64,000 bases of DNA from Alphaproteobacteria bacterium HGW-Alphaproteobacteria-7 (GCA_002842735.1 PHEB01000001.1:62001-126000), one strand, 5' to 3'; positions 53,035 through 61,977 are shown, numbered from the stretch's first letter. A program made the numbers and translations. Notes: generated by a model not told the origin, from the letters alone.

Positions 53035-53643
53035 CTATGCCAATCTTTTCCGGTAAACCAGTGTGAGATTATTGGCAGGCATGGCATAACGGTTGGATCT
53101 GGCAAAGCCGTGTTCCGCCGCCACCCGATCAACATCCGATATGTTGCGCAGCCCCCATGCCGGGTTTCGCGCTTTCAGCGATTGATCGAAGGCCAGATTG
53201 GATTCCGCTGCCTCCACCCCATCCTCCCAATACGGCCCATAGAGGATTACGGGGGCCTCAGTCCCAAGCACTTGCGCGCCGCCGCTGAACAATCCGATTG
53301 TCGCGTCCCACACGCTGATGTGGACCATGTTGATGCACACAAGGGCGTCTGCGGCGCTAACCGGCCAGGTTGCGGGAGCCGCCGCATCCAGCATGACCGG
53401 CGTGGCGAGATTATCGCCCGCGTAGTCTGCACGATAGGCCGCAATCGACGCCAGCGCCTCTGCCGATGGGTCAGTCGGCTGCCAGCGCAGGGCGGGGAAG
53501 CGGCTGGCAAAGAACACCGCGTGTTCGCCCGTGCCGCTGGCGATTTCCAGCACCGTGCCCGACGCAGGCAGTTCCTGCGCCAGCATCTCGGCAATCGGTT
53601 CGCGGTTGCGCAGGGCTGCGGGGGCGTGCTGTTTAACACTCAT
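53035..53643 (-). CDS. DUF938 family SAM-dependent methyltransferase-like protein
   Basis: A 202-residue protein of the DUF938 family. 'HAPAALRNREPIAEMLAQELPASGTVLEIASGTGEHAVFFASRFPALRWQPTDPS' contains the SAM-binding glycine motif (E-x-A-S-G-T-G) and the acidic end of strand 2; 'CINMVHISVWDATIGLFSGGAQVL' and 'LYGPYWEDG' are constant in DUF938. The natural substrate is not known to me. The start at 53643 overlaps the stop of the upstream ligase (ATGA). Confidence 0.87.
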   Translation of the reverse strand: MSVKQHAPAALRNREPIAEMLAQELPASGTVLEIASGTGEHAVFFASRFPALRWQPTDPSAEALASIAAYRADYAGDNLATPVMLDAAAPATWPVSAADALVCINMVHISVWDATIGLFSGGAQVLGTEAPVILYGPYWEDGVEAAESNLAFDQSLKARNPAWGLRNISDVDRVAAEHGFARSNRYAMPANNLTLVYRKRLA

Positions 53644-55202
53644 GAAACCTGCCGCTCCTGCCCTTCCCAATAGGGTGCGCGCAGTTCGCGCCGCAGGATC
53701 TTGCCGCTGGCGTTGCGCGGCATCAGCGGGATCACGTCGACGCTTTTGGGTGCCTTGAACGCCGCGATGCGTTCACGCGCCCAGGTGATCACGTCGGCTG
53801 CGTCAATTTCATGGCCCGGTTTGGCGACGACGCAGGCCTTGACCTCCTCACCCCAGCGCGCGCTTGGCACGCCGATCACCGCGACCTCGGCAATGGCGGG
53901 GTGGCCGTAGATCGCGCTTTCGACCTCGGCAGGATAGACGTTTTCGCCGCCGGAGATGATCATGTCCTTGATGCGGTCTTGAATATAGACATAGCCATCA
54001 TCGTCCATCACCGCCGCATCGCCGGTATGGAGCCAACCATCGGGGTCGATGGTTTTGGCGGTGGCTTCGGGCAGGTTCCAGTATCCGGCGGTGTTTGAAG
54101 GTGAGCGGACGCAGACCTCGCCAATTTCGCCCCGCGGGACTTCGGCATTGTCAGGCCCGCGCACTTCGATCTCCACTCCCGGACAGGCCTTGCCCGCGGA
54201 ACGCATCCGCTGGTTGCCTTCAAGGCTGTGATCATCGGGCGGCAGGATCGAAATCGTGCCGCTGGTTTCGGTCATGCCGTAAGCTTGCAGGAGCCGGGTG
54301 CTCGGCATTGTCCGCACCGATTCCTTCAGCAATTCCAGCGGCATCGGCGCAGCGCCATACATCAGATATTTGAAGCCGCTGAAATCGGTGGTGGCGGCGT
54401 GCGGGTGCTGCACCACCATCTGCAAGGCGGCGGGCACGATAAACATATGCGTCGCCCCCGCCTCGATCGCATCGAGCACACCAACCGGGGTGAATTCCGC
54501 CTGCACAAGGCTGCGCACCCCGTTGGCGACGGCGACATTGATGAGACCCGTCCCGCCAATATGGGCGCATGGCATGGCGACGAGCATACAGTCGGTCGGC
54601 TCGTAGAATTGCCATTCCAACCCGGCAGCCAGCGCTGGATTGCGAAGGCCCAGCAGGTTGGCGTTTGACAGCATTGCCCCCTTGGGATTGCCGGTCGTTC
54701 CCGAAGTATAAAGCTGCAACACCGGATCATGCAGTGCTGGCGGGGTGTAATCCGCCGGTTCAAACCCGCTCGCCGCCAGACGCGCCGCTTCGCCCTCGAT
54801 CACTTCGGGATTGGCCGGAACATCGGCGGCGGCGGCATGGGCCGCATCCACGAATTCGGCATCGGCAAACAGCAGCTTGGCCTCGGTGTCCGACAAGATA
54901 TAGGCGATTTCACGCGGGGCCAGCCGCCAGCCGATCGGCACCATCACCACGCCCATGCGGGCCGCCGCGATATAGAGCAGGAAATAGGTATCGCGGTTCT
55001 TGCCCAGCCACGCGATCCGGTCACCCTTGGCGATATCGCGCGATTGCAACAACGCGATCAACTGCCGTGTCAACCGGTCAGCCTCGGCATATGAAGTTAT
55101 CCGCCCGTCCTGATCGAAAGCAGGCCCATCGAGACGCTCCTTCGCCCAGAAGTTCAGGATCGCATCAAAGGTCGAATGATCGTGATAGGCGTTGTTCGCC
55201 AT
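53640..55202 (-). CDS. Acyl-CoA synthetase (AMP-forming, long-chain type)
   Basis: A 520-residue ANL-superfamily ligase that activates a carboxylate to acyl-AMP and then acyl-CoA. The P-loop 'LQLYTSGTTGNPKGAMLSN', the A5 motif 'QAYGMTETSG', the hinge region 'GWLHTGDAAVMDDDGYVYIQDRIKDMIISGGENVYPAEVE' and the catalytic Lys motif 'PRNASGKILRREL' are all present. The start at 55202 follows GGGAGAGAG. It overlaps the DUF938 gene by four bases. The acyl substrate cannot be stated; fatty acid is most likely. Confidence 0.92.
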   Translation of the reverse strand: MANNAYHDHSTFDAILNFWAKERLDGPAFDQDGRITSYAEADRLTRQLIALLQSRDIAKGDRIAWLGKNRDTYFLLYIAAARMGVVMVPIGWRLAPREIAYILSDTEAKLLFADAEFVDAAHAAAADVPANPEVIEGEAARLAASGFEPADYTPPALHDPVLQLYTSGTTGNPKGAMLSNANLLGLRNPALAAGLEWQFYEPTDCMLVAMPCAHIGGTGLINVAVANGVRSLVQAEFTPVGVLDAIEAGATHMFIVPAALQMVVQHPHAATTDFSGFKYLMYGAAPMPLELLKESVRTMPSTRLLQAYGMTETSGTISILPPDDHSLEGNQRMRSAGKACPGVEIEVRGPDNAEVPRGEIGEVCVRSPSNTAGYWNLPEATAKTIDPDGWLHTGDAAVMDDDGYVYIQDRIKDMIISGGENVYPAEVESAIYGHPAIAEVAVIGVPSARWGEEVKACVVAKPGHEIDAADVITWARERIAAFKAPKSVDVIPLMPRNASGKILRRELRAPYWEGQERQVS

Positions 55203-55284
55203 AATCGTGCTCTCTCCCAAAAGCTGTTTGGGCAAAGGTTAGGCGAAGTTGGGCGAAGCGGTCCAGCAGCGATTGGGTTTGGCC

Positions 55285-55737
55285 CTAACGAAACCGCCCC
55301 TGACGGCGCGCCGCCGGTTCTCTCAGCAGCAACCAGACGATCAGACCCAGCGGCCCGGCGATAAAGGTCGCCAGCAGGATCGGGGCCTGCACCCAGCGCG
55401 ACAGGCCCTTGGCATCGGCATCGCGCACGATCCAAAGCCCAACGAACAGATCAAACGCAAGGTAATGCGTCCAGCCGATCACAACCCCGGCATCGCTCGC
55501 AAAAATCGCGCGCACCCCGGCAATGGTGGTGAAATCCGCGCCGCCGCCATCGGGCTTGGGGATCACCCCGGTCAGCACCCCGATCAGTCCGGTGGCGTAG
55601 ATCAGGCACAAGAGGCCGACGCCCAGATACAGCACGCCCGAAAGCAACGCTGGCCAGCGCGGCAGCAGGATCAATGCGATCCACCCGAGCAGCGCCAAGG
55701 TGTTGACCGATGCAAACACAAAGCCCCAATCGATCAC
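55285..55737 (-). CDS. ABA4-like family membrane protein (DUF4281)
   Basis: A ~150-residue inner-membrane protein with about four hydrophobic helices. 'WGFVFASVNTLALLGWIALILLPRWP', 'GVRAIFASDAGVVIGWTHYLAFDLFVGLWIVRDADAKGLSRWVQAPILLATFIAGPLGLIVWLLLR' contain the ABA4 family pattern (His/Asp in 'GWTHYLAFDLFVGLW'). Plant ABA4 is needed for neoxanthin formation; bacterial members may act on carotenoids or other lipids. A GTG start at 55737 overlaps the stop of the upstream NAD(P)-binding gene (GTGA) and is preferred to an earlier in-frame ATG. Confidence 0.85.
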   Translation of the reverse strand: MIDWGFVFASVNTLALLGWIALILLPRWPALLSGVLYLGVGLLCLIYATGLIGVLTGVIPKPDGGGADFTTIAGVRAIFASDAGVVIGWTHYLAFDLFVGLWIVRDADAKGLSRWVQAPILLATFIAGPLGLIVWLLLREPAARRQGRFR

Positions 55738-56450
55738 GCGACCTCTCCCAGATCGCGCATCCGCCGCCATTCGCGTGCGGCGCGGCGCATCGCGTCATTA
55801 TCATGGGTAAAGCGCCCGCCTGCCCGGCGCATGGCAAGGCCCAACGCGGCCTCTGCCACCAATGCGGCGTCAATCGACCGGAACCGTTCCCACGATCCTG
55901 ACAGCAGCGGATCGATCAGCGGCGCGACAAGAATGCCGAGCCGTTCGCCGATCCGCCGGTCGTTGCTACGCTCACCGCGCAGCAGCCCCGGGCGCAGAAT
56001 ATCAAGCCGTTTGAAGCCGATCCGCGATAACGCATTCTCGGTTTCGCCCTTGACCCGGAAGTAGACGCTCTTGCCGTGCGCATTGGCCCCCGCCGCGCTC
56101 ACCAGCACCATGTTGGGCACGCCCGCACGTTTGGCGGCCTCAGCCGTCGCCAGCACCAGATCGTGATCCACGCTCCGAAACGCCGCTTCGTCGCGCCCGG
56201 CTTTTTTCCAGGTGGTTCCCAGCGCGCAGATCAACGCGCGCGGGCGCACCGCCTCTAATACCTCGCCCCACTTGGCTGGCTGCGCGACGAACATTTCCAT
56301 CCGCGCCCCCGGCGGTAGCGGAGCCTCTCGCCGGGCAATGCCGACAATCCGAGCTTCATCCCCAGCGCTGGCAACGTCGATCACATGGCGGCCGATCAGC
56401 CCTGTCGCGCCGACCAGCGCAATCCGAACCGCGCCGCGCGTTTCAGACAT
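55734..56450 (-). CDS. NAD(P)H-binding SDR-like protein (TIP30-type)
   Basis: A 238-residue Rossmann protein. 'VRIALVGATGLIGRHVIDVA' is the N-terminal GxxGxxG nucleotide site, and 'CALGTTWKKAGRDEAAFRSVDHDLVLATAEAAKRAGVPNMVLVSAAGANAHGKSVYFRVKGETE' includes the Tyr-x3-Lys (YFRVK) typical of the HTATIP2/TIP30 and related atypical SDR group. 'RLDILRPGLLRGER' is the usual next motif. Function is unknown. It overlaps dgt upstream by eight bases and the ABA4-like gene downstream by four. Confidence 0.85.
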   Translation of the reverse strand: MSETRGAVRIALVGATGLIGRHVIDVASAGDEARIVGIARREAPLPPGARMEMFVAQPAKWGEVLEAVRPRALICALGTTWKKAGRDEAAFRSVDHDLVLATAEAAKRAGVPNMVLVSAAGANAHGKSVYFRVKGETENALSRIGFKRLDILRPGLLRGERSNDRRIGERLGILVAPLIDPLLSGSWERFRSIDAALVAEAALGLAMRRAGGRFTHDNDAMRRAAREWRRMRDLGEVA

Positions 56451-57606
56451 TGATCAGCCCTGCCGGATGCGTCCCGTAAATCGCCGCGCACGCCTGCATC
56501 GCGAACCGGTCGCTCATCCCCGCGATGAAATCAGCGATCATCCGGCTGCGTTGGGGTTCGTGTGCGGGCAGGCGTTCATGCCAGTCAGATGGCATCAGCT
56601 TGGCATCCTGCGAATAGGCGGCGAACAGCCGGGCAACAGCATCGCGCGCGCGCGTCGCCGCAGCAATCTGTTCGGGGTGAAAATACAGCCGGTCATACAT
56701 GAACGTCTTGAGCCGCCGTTCGCGTGACGTCATTTGGGGAGAGAACCCGGCCAGCTGCCGCCCGGCATTGCGCACTTCGGCAACCGATCCGATGCCATGT
56801 GCCTGCGCGCGGGTGTGCTCGATCACGTCCTTTACCATCACGCCAATCTGATCGCGGATCATCTCGCGCAGCAGACGGTCTTTCGGCGCGTGGGGAAAGC
56901 GTTTTTCGACCACCCGCCACTGGTCTGCGAGGAAATCGAGCGTCAGAAGATCATCCAGCGCCAAAAATCCCGCGCGCAGCCCATCGTCGATATCGTGATT
57001 ATCATAGGCGATATCGTCCGCCACCGCTGCGACCTGCGCTTCCAGCGATGGCCAGGTGCCGAGCATCAACGGAAAGGCTGCATCCAGTTCAGCCAGCGCC
57101 CAGTTCGGGGCTGTGACCGGGCCATTATGCTTGGCCAGCCCTTCAAGCAGATCCCACGTCAGGTTCAGCCCATCGTGCTGGGGATAGGGAGATTCGATCC
57201 GCATCACCGTGCGCAGCGTCTGCGCATTGTGGCAGAACCCTCCGTGCCGCTCCATCGCCTCGGACAAGGCGGCTTCGCCTGCGTGGCCAAACGGCGGGTG
57301 CCCCACATCATGCGCCAGGCACAGGGCCTCGGTCAGATCCTCGTCCAGCCCCAGCGCGCGGGCAATCACCCGGCCAATCTGCGCGACTTCAAGACTGTGG
57401 GTCAGGCGGGTGCGGTAATGGTCGCCATCGGGCGCGATGAACACCTGCGTCTTGGATTTGAGGCGGCGAAAGCTCATCGAATGGATGATGCGATCACGGT
57501 CGCGCTGAAACGCGCTGCGCGGGCCGCGCTGTTCGCCTGCCGCGCCGCCGCACCATTCGCGCCCGCCATGGGCATCAGGGTCAGCGGCATAGGGGGCGCG
57601 GGACAT
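56443..57606 (-). CDS. dgt: dGTP triphosphohydrolase-like HD-domain protein
   Basis: A 387-residue HD-superfamily enzyme of the deoxyguanosinetriphosphate triphosphohydrolase-like group, which converts dNTP to deoxynucleoside and triphosphate. 'SAFQRDRDRIIHSMSFRRLKSKTQVF' begins the domain; 'HYRTRLTHSLEVAQIGRVIARAL', 'CLAHDVGHPPFGHAGE' (HD pair) and 'VADDIAYDNHDIDDG' supply the metal ligands. It lies upstream of and overlaps the NAD(P)-binding gene. ATG at 57606 is preferred over a GTG one codon earlier. Confidence 0.93.
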   Translation of the reverse strand: MSRAPYAADPDAHGGREWCGGAAGEQRGPRSAFQRDRDRIIHSMSFRRLKSKTQVFIAPDGDHYRTRLTHSLEVAQIGRVIARALGLDEDLTEALCLAHDVGHPPFGHAGEAALSEAMERHGGFCHNAQTLRTVMRIESPYPQHDGLNLTWDLLEGLAKHNGPVTAPNWALAELDAAFPLMLGTWPSLEAQVAAVADDIAYDNHDIDDGLRAGFLALDDLLTLDFLADQWRVVEKRFPHAPKDRLLREMIRDQIGVMVKDVIEHTRAQAHGIGSVAEVRNAGRQLAGFSPQMTSRERRLKTFMYDRLYFHPEQIAAATRARDAVARLFAAYSQDAKLMPSDWHERLPAHEPQRSRMIADFIAGMSDRFAMQACAAIYGTHPAGLINV

Positions 57607-57903
57607 CACGGCTTTGGCGATTAGGCTAGCCAGCCCGGCTTCTCAACCGGAACAGGACGGGAACCTGTCACAAAAGGCGCAAATCGCCGGATTTGACACG
57701 GCGGGTTATGGGGCCACCCTCCGGTGGTTGGGGGGAAGGAGAGCGGCCCCAAGGGCCTGTCGGTGCGACCCGAAGACCCGGATAATGCCTGTTGCGTTTC
57801 CGCGACAAAATCCGAGCGAGCGCGTAGCCGACAGGTTAAATTGTTGCACCCCACGCAACCCGGCAATTCGACAGACCGCCCGCTATGCCCGACGAGCGGT
57901 AGG
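57607..57903. other. Structured intergenic region upstream of dgt
   Basis: This ~297-bp gap between the racemase stop and the dgt start (both minus strand) carries several hairpins: CAAATC-GCCG-GATTTG (57680-57695), CCACC-CTCC-GGTGG (57714-57727) and the 8-bp inverted pair CCTGTCGG (57756-57763) with CCGACAGG (57828-57835). It also has two TATGCC repeats near the right end. It could be an RNA leader for dgt or an independent small RNA on either strand. No known RNA family was recognised. Confidence 0.4.
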
Positions 57904-58635
57904 CTATGCCACTTCCTGTTCGAGAATCCAGTCCGCCGCCGCTTCGCAGTGGATGCGGGTGCTATCGAACACCGGCAGCACATTCGCGTCAACATCGACC
58001 ACCAGATCAAGCTCGGTGCAGGCCAGCACGATTGCCTCTGCGCCTTCCTGCGCCTTGTTGGTGATGATGGTTTTCAATGTGCGCTGCGCTTCACGCGTGA
58101 CCTTGCCGACCATCAATTCATCATAGATGATCCGGTCGAGCGCTTCGACATATTTCATATTGGGCGGCAGAAGGTTGATGCCATGCGCGACCAGCCGTTT
58201 GCGATAAAAGCTTTCGGTCATCACGTTGCGCGTGCCCAGCAGCGCCGCGTTGGTTTTTCCCGCCCGTTTCATCGCCAGCCCGACATAATCGGCAATGTGC
58301 AGAATCGGGATGTCCACCGAAGCGGCAACATCATCATACAGGCGGTGCATCGAATTGGCGCCGATGATCAGCGCCTGCGCCCCCGCGCCTTCCAGCCGCC
58401 GCGCACTGTCGATCAGCACGCTCGCCGCGCGCTGCCAATCGCGCTCTTCGTGCAGGGCGTAAAGCTGGCAGAAATCAAGGCTTTCGATCAGCAGCGGGGC
58501 ACTCGCCATCGGGGCCGCACGCCGTTGCACGATGCGATTGATGTGTTCGTAGTATGTCGCAGTCGACACCCAGCTCATGCCGCCAATGATCCCGAGTTTG
58601 CGCAAAGCCGGCTTTTCCTTCGATTCTGTGTGCAC
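57904..58635 (-). CDS. Aspartate/glutamate racemase-family protein, one catalytic Cys missing
   Basis: A 243-residue protein of the Asp/Glu racemase superfamily. 'LGIIGGMSWVSTATYYEHINRIVQ' is the standard start. The second catalytic region 'IVLACTELDLVV' has C206. The first position, usually Cys or Thr in a CNT/TNT-type motif, is Ala93 in 'IIGANSMHRLY', so the usual two-base racemisation pair is incomplete. It may be an isomerase/decarboxylase variant or have another base; this is inference. It starts with GTG at 58635. Its terminator and the dgt promoter must lie in the following gap. Confidence 0.85.
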   Translation of the reverse strand: MHTESKEKPALRKLGIIGGMSWVSTATYYEHINRIVQRRAAPMASAPLLIESLDFCQLYALHEERDWQRAASVLIDSARRLEGAGAQALIIGANSMHRLYDDVAASVDIPILHIADYVGLAMKRAGKTNAALLGTRNVMTESFYRKRLVAHGINLLPPNMKYVEALDRIIYDELMVGKVTREAQRTLKTIITNKAQEGAEAIVLACTELDLVVDVDANVLPVFDSTRIHCEAAADWILEQEVA

Positions 58636-58698
58636 GTGCGAGACGGTGTAAAGCGCAAGCGTTGCGCGCGTCCAGTGCGCAACAAAGCCAGCGCGCGA

Positions 58699-59682
58699 TT
58701 ATCGCAGGTTTGGCGTCGGAACGTGCTCAGCAAGCCACGGCAGAAGATCGCCAAGCGTTGCGGCGGGTGCCTCTTCCTGCGGCAGGTGGCCGATGTTCGG
58801 ATAGATGGTGATCTGCGCGGTCGGCATCACCTTGGCAAGCCATTGCCCGGCGGCGACCGGGATCAGCCGGTCTTCTTCGCCCCACAGGATCAGCGTCGGC
58901 GCGGTCACTCCTGCAATCTCGGCCTCGGTCAGTGATTCGTAAGGATAGCCAAACCGCTTCAAGGTAGCGCGGCGATTGCCGGGATAGCGCAGCAGTTCCC
59001 AATAGCGATCGATCATCGGCTCGGTAATGATCGATTTGACCGAGACGGATTGTTCCAGGCTCTGCGCGATCAGACTGCGCGGAGTGATCTGTTCGACCAG
59101 CCGATTGACTCCCGGCATCCGCGCAATTGTGAAGCCGACATTGCCGCCGCCGCTGTTCTTTTTGGCGGCCTTGTCCTGCGGCATCGGCCCGCCGCTGGCA
59201 TCGACCAGCACCAGCCCGGAAACGCGATCCGGGTGCGCAATCGCAAAGGCCAGCGCGTGCTTTCCCCCCATCGAATTGCCGCCGATGATGAAGCGTTCCA
59301 GCCCCAAATTGTCCGCCACCGCAAGCACATCCGCGACATAATTCGCGCGGCTGTAATCATGCTTCGGATCGGGCCCGGTCAGCCCGTGGCCGACCTGATC
59401 GAAACGGATCACCCGGTATTGCGATTTCAGTGCAGTGACCCACGGTTCCCACGTATGCAGATCGGCGTTCGATCCGTGGAGCAGCATGATCGCAGGCGCA
59501 CCTTTGGGCCCTTCATCGCGCAGGTGCACGGTGACGCCATCGCCAATATCGACGAATTGTGAAGGCGCCCCACCATATTTGGCGCGCATTTCCGCCGCAT
59601 CGGTATCCGGCGTGCGGAAAATCAGGAAGGCGATCACCAGCAGCGCAATGAGCGCCAGACCCCCGCGAACGAACCATTTCAT
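58699..59682 (-). CDS. Membrane-anchored alpha/beta hydrolase
   Basis: A 327-residue serine hydrolase with an N-terminal hydrophobic segment (~residues 8-22) that is probably an uncleaved anchor or signal. The oxyanion region 'IMLLHGSNADLHTWEPW', the nucleophile S137 in 'FIIGGNSMGGKHAL', acid in 'LILWGEEDRLIP' and His in 'NIGHLPQEE' are present. The ATG shares a base with the TAA stop of the cytochrome gene (TAATG). It is the third gene of the beta-helix/diheme cytochrome operon, so a periplasmic role with those proteins is inferred. Confidence 0.87.
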   Translation of the reverse strand: MKWFVRGGLALIALLVIAFLIFRTPDTDAAEMRAKYGGAPSQFVDIGDGVTVHLRDEGPKGAPAIMLLHGSNADLHTWEPWVTALKSQYRVIRFDQVGHGLTGPDPKHDYSRANYVADVLAVADNLGLERFIIGGNSMGGKHALAFAIAHPDRVSGLVLVDASGGPMPQDKAAKKNSGGGNVGFTIARMPGVNRLVEQITPRSLIAQSLEQSVSVKSIITEPMIDRYWELLRYPGNRRATLKRFGYPYESLTEAEIAGVTAPTLILWGEEDRLIPVAAGQWLAKVMPTAQITIYPNIGHLPQEEAPAATLGDLLPWLAEHVPTPNLR

Positions 59683-60698
59683 TATTGCTGCATCTCCAAA
59701 ATCCAGCGCCGCACCACAGCCCCGCCTTCGCGGTCAACGCTGGACTTTCCGATTTCGGGCATGGCGATGCCCGGCTCGGCTGAGTCCATACGATACAGCA
59801 GGATTGATTGGTCGGGCGCGCCGGGCAGGATCGAAAACTCATGCCCCCCTGCCCCGCGCCCGGCGGCGACCGGGCGTTTCATGATGCCGATAGCGTGGGG
59901 ATCATCCTGTTCCCAGCGCAGATCAAGCCCCGAATTGGACGCGCCGCCGCCCGGTTGGTGGCAATGCGCGCAGTTCACATCAAGATAGGCGCGCGCCAGC
60001 GGCGCGGCGGGGCCAGTAGCATGATTGCGCCAATCGGGCAGGCTGTCAGCACCCGCAGGCACCGTGTCGAGCACGCCGCGCTTCGCCATCTGCCCCAGCC
60101 ATTCAGCCGACAGATTGCGCGCCTTCGGCCCAATCGGGATCACCACGCCGTCCTTCGAATGGCAGGCCTTGCACTGGTTCTTGTTGGGAATGGCGTAGGA
60201 AATCGCCTCCCCCGCAGGCGTGGTAAGGTCGATCCTGCCCCCTGCCAGCGCCAACGTCGCCTCGGTCTGCTCCGCATTCCAGCGATAGGGCAGCGCCGTC
60301 CAGCCATCCTTGCGGTGGAGCAGCAGGCGGGTTTCGATCAAGCGGCGCGCCTTGCCTTCGCCAAAGGCAAAGGTCTTGATAATCGCCGCGCCCACCGGAA
60401 ATTGCAGCAGGCCATCTGCGTCCGCCACCAGCTGCGTGCCCTGCGGCAGGTAGATAAACCGCAGCTTCTCCGCCCCATCCGACCATAGCGGGGTGTTGAG
60501 CGCATAGGGCGTTACCCCCGCACCCGGCAGCTGCTGCGCGCCATTGGCGAAGAAGCCGTATTCGGACAGTGCGCGCGCGAAGCCCTCCTCCAGAATGACC
60601 GCATCATTGACCGCTGGCGCTTGCGTCACCCCGGCATGGGACAAAGCCGCGCCCAGCGTGGCGCACGCGACTGCCAGCAAGCCCAGCCCCCGCCTCAC
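59682..60698 (-). CDS. SO2930-family diheme c-type cytochrome
   Basis: A 338-residue exported protein. The signal peptide ends near 'GAALSHA'. Two CxxCH heme sites are present: C176-KA-C179-H180 and C243-AH-C246-H247. 'YALNTPLWSDGAEKLRFIYLP', 'YAIPNKNQCKACH' and 'YLDVNCAHCHQPGG' are typical of the SO2930/TIGR03806 family, which is known to co-occur with a beta-helix gene. It starts with GTG at 60698, overlapping that gene's TGA stop (GTGA). It probably receives or donates electrons in the periplasm; the partner reaction is unknown. Confidence 0.88.
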   Translation of the reverse strand: MRRGLGLLAVACATLGAALSHAGVTQAPAVNDAVILEEGFARALSEYGFFANGAQQLPGAGVTPYALNTPLWSDGAEKLRFIYLPQGTQLVADADGLLQFPVGAAIIKTFAFGEGKARRLIETRLLLHRKDGWTALPYRWNAEQTEATLALAGGRIDLTTPAGEAISYAIPNKNQCKACHSKDGVVIPIGPKARNLSAEWLGQMAKRGVLDTVPAGADSLPDWRNHATGPAAPLARAYLDVNCAHCHQPGGGASNSGLDLRWEQDDPHAIGIMKRPVAAGRGAGGHEFSILPGAPDQSILLYRMDSAEPGIAMPEIGKSSVDREGGAVVRRWILEMQQ

Positions 60699-61900
60699 TT
60701 CAGCCGCGCCTCCAGTTCAGCAGGGGCGCCGATCCCGTCCATCATCCACGGCTGGCCGTAAGCTGGAACATCAAGCGGGCCGGGCTGCGCCTCAGCCAAA
60801 GATTGCCCCTGACGGCTGAGATTGAGCGACCAGCCGGGGTTGCCCGGTATGGTCAGCAATGCCGGCGTATCGGCATCCTGTTGCAACCCATCCCACATGA
60901 TCGGCGGCAGCGTGCCGCCAAACGCGGCGAGCAGCATCGCGCCACCGGGGAGATCAGGATCGGTCGCGCCAGCATCAACGACATTATCCGCAATCACCAC
61001 TTCGCGCGCGAAGGGATTGTAACGCGCATCATCAAACTGTTGCGTATAGGCGACCACCATGAACGGCGCGGTCGGGTTGTCCTGCACGACGTTGTCTTCG
61101 ATCCACACCTGTTCATTCGCCATCACCATGATCCCCGTGCCGCGCGGCACGCCTGCAACAATATTGCCGGGCGGCGCGAAATTGGGGGTGTTGTTGCCTG
61201 CGACCAAGTTGTTGGTGATCAGCACATTGCCCCCGCCCATCACCGGCAGGCCGGGCAGATCGAACACCAGAATGCCCCCGGTATTGCGCGTGACATAGTT
61301 CTGGGTGACGATTGCATCGCGGCTGTTTTCAATCTCGATCCCGGCGACATTGTCGGTCGCAATCGAATTGCGCACGGTGATTTTTGACGATTGGCCAACG
61401 TAAATCCCGGCATCCGAAGCGCCGGAGACTTCCGAATGGCTCACCAGCACCCCGGTGCTTTCGACCGGGTAGATGCCGTATGCGCCGTTTTCCGCCTTCG
61501 GCCCGCCGGTCCACGTCACGCGGATGCGGTGATAGACGATATTATCGGCACCTTTCGACTTGATCCCGTCACCCTTGGGATTCTCGACCGCGAAATCGCG
61601 CAAGGTGACATTGTCGGACGTCACCAAAAGCCCCTCACCCGCGCCGGCCTGCGCGGTGAAATCGAGGATGGAGAGCGCCGGCCCGGCCCCGCGCACCGTC
61701 ACCCCTTCAACATCCAGGCTCAGCCCATCGGTCAGCACGAACCGGCCCGCTTCGAGCACGACTTCGTCCCCCGGCGCGGCAAGGATCAGCGCCTCCTGCA
61801 AGCGTTCGGCAGAGCCTTCGCCCGGCGCGATGGTGTGGATTTCGGCGGCCAGCGGCGCGGCGGAAGCCAGCAGCGCGGCGGCCATGATCAAACGTTTCAT
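60695..61900 (-). CDS. Parallel beta-helix protein paired with the diheme cytochrome
   Basis: A 401-residue exported protein. The signal peptide is 'MKRLIMAAALLASAAPLAAE'. Many 'N/D-x-I/V-x-x-N' turns ('VTSDNVTLRDFAVENPKGDGIKSKGADNIVYHRIRVTWTGG', 'ITVRNSIATDNVAGIEIENSRDAIVTQNYVTRNTGGILVFDL') show a right-handed parallel beta-helix, the TIGR03805 type. Such folds often bind polysaccharides. It heads an operon with the diheme cytochrome (GTGA overlap) and an alpha/beta hydrolase. The joint function is not described to my knowledge. The start at 61900 is the signal-peptide start. Confidence 0.88.
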   Translation of the reverse strand: MKRLIMAAALLASAAPLAAEIHTIAPGEGSAERLQEALILAAPGDEVVLEAGRFVLTDGLSLDVEGVTVRGAGPALSILDFTAQAGAGEGLLVTSDNVTLRDFAVENPKGDGIKSKGADNIVYHRIRVTWTGGPKAENGAYGIYPVESTGVLVSHSEVSGASDAGIYVGQSSKITVRNSIATDNVAGIEIENSRDAIVTQNYVTRNTGGILVFDLPGLPVMGGGNVLITNNLVAGNNTPNFAPPGNIVAGVPRGTGIMVMANEQVWIEDNVVQDNPTAPFMVVAYTQQFDDARYNPFAREVVIADNVVDAGATDPDLPGGAMLLAAFGGTLPPIMWDGLQQDADTPALLTIPGNPGWSLNLSRQGQSLAEAQPGPLDVPAYGQPWMMDGIGAPAELEARLK

Positions 61901-61977
61901 TATGCTCTCCCTCTTCGCCCGGCAGTGTGGCGCAAGCGGAAGGGAAATTGCAAGGGCCGCGTAATCGGGTTGCTGCG

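Noticed and set aside
57621-58010. Minus-strand open frame of 129 codons across the dgt upstream region
   Set aside because: It has no recognisable domain, overlaps the racemase gene's 3' end in another frame and covers hairpin sequences; treated as non-coding.
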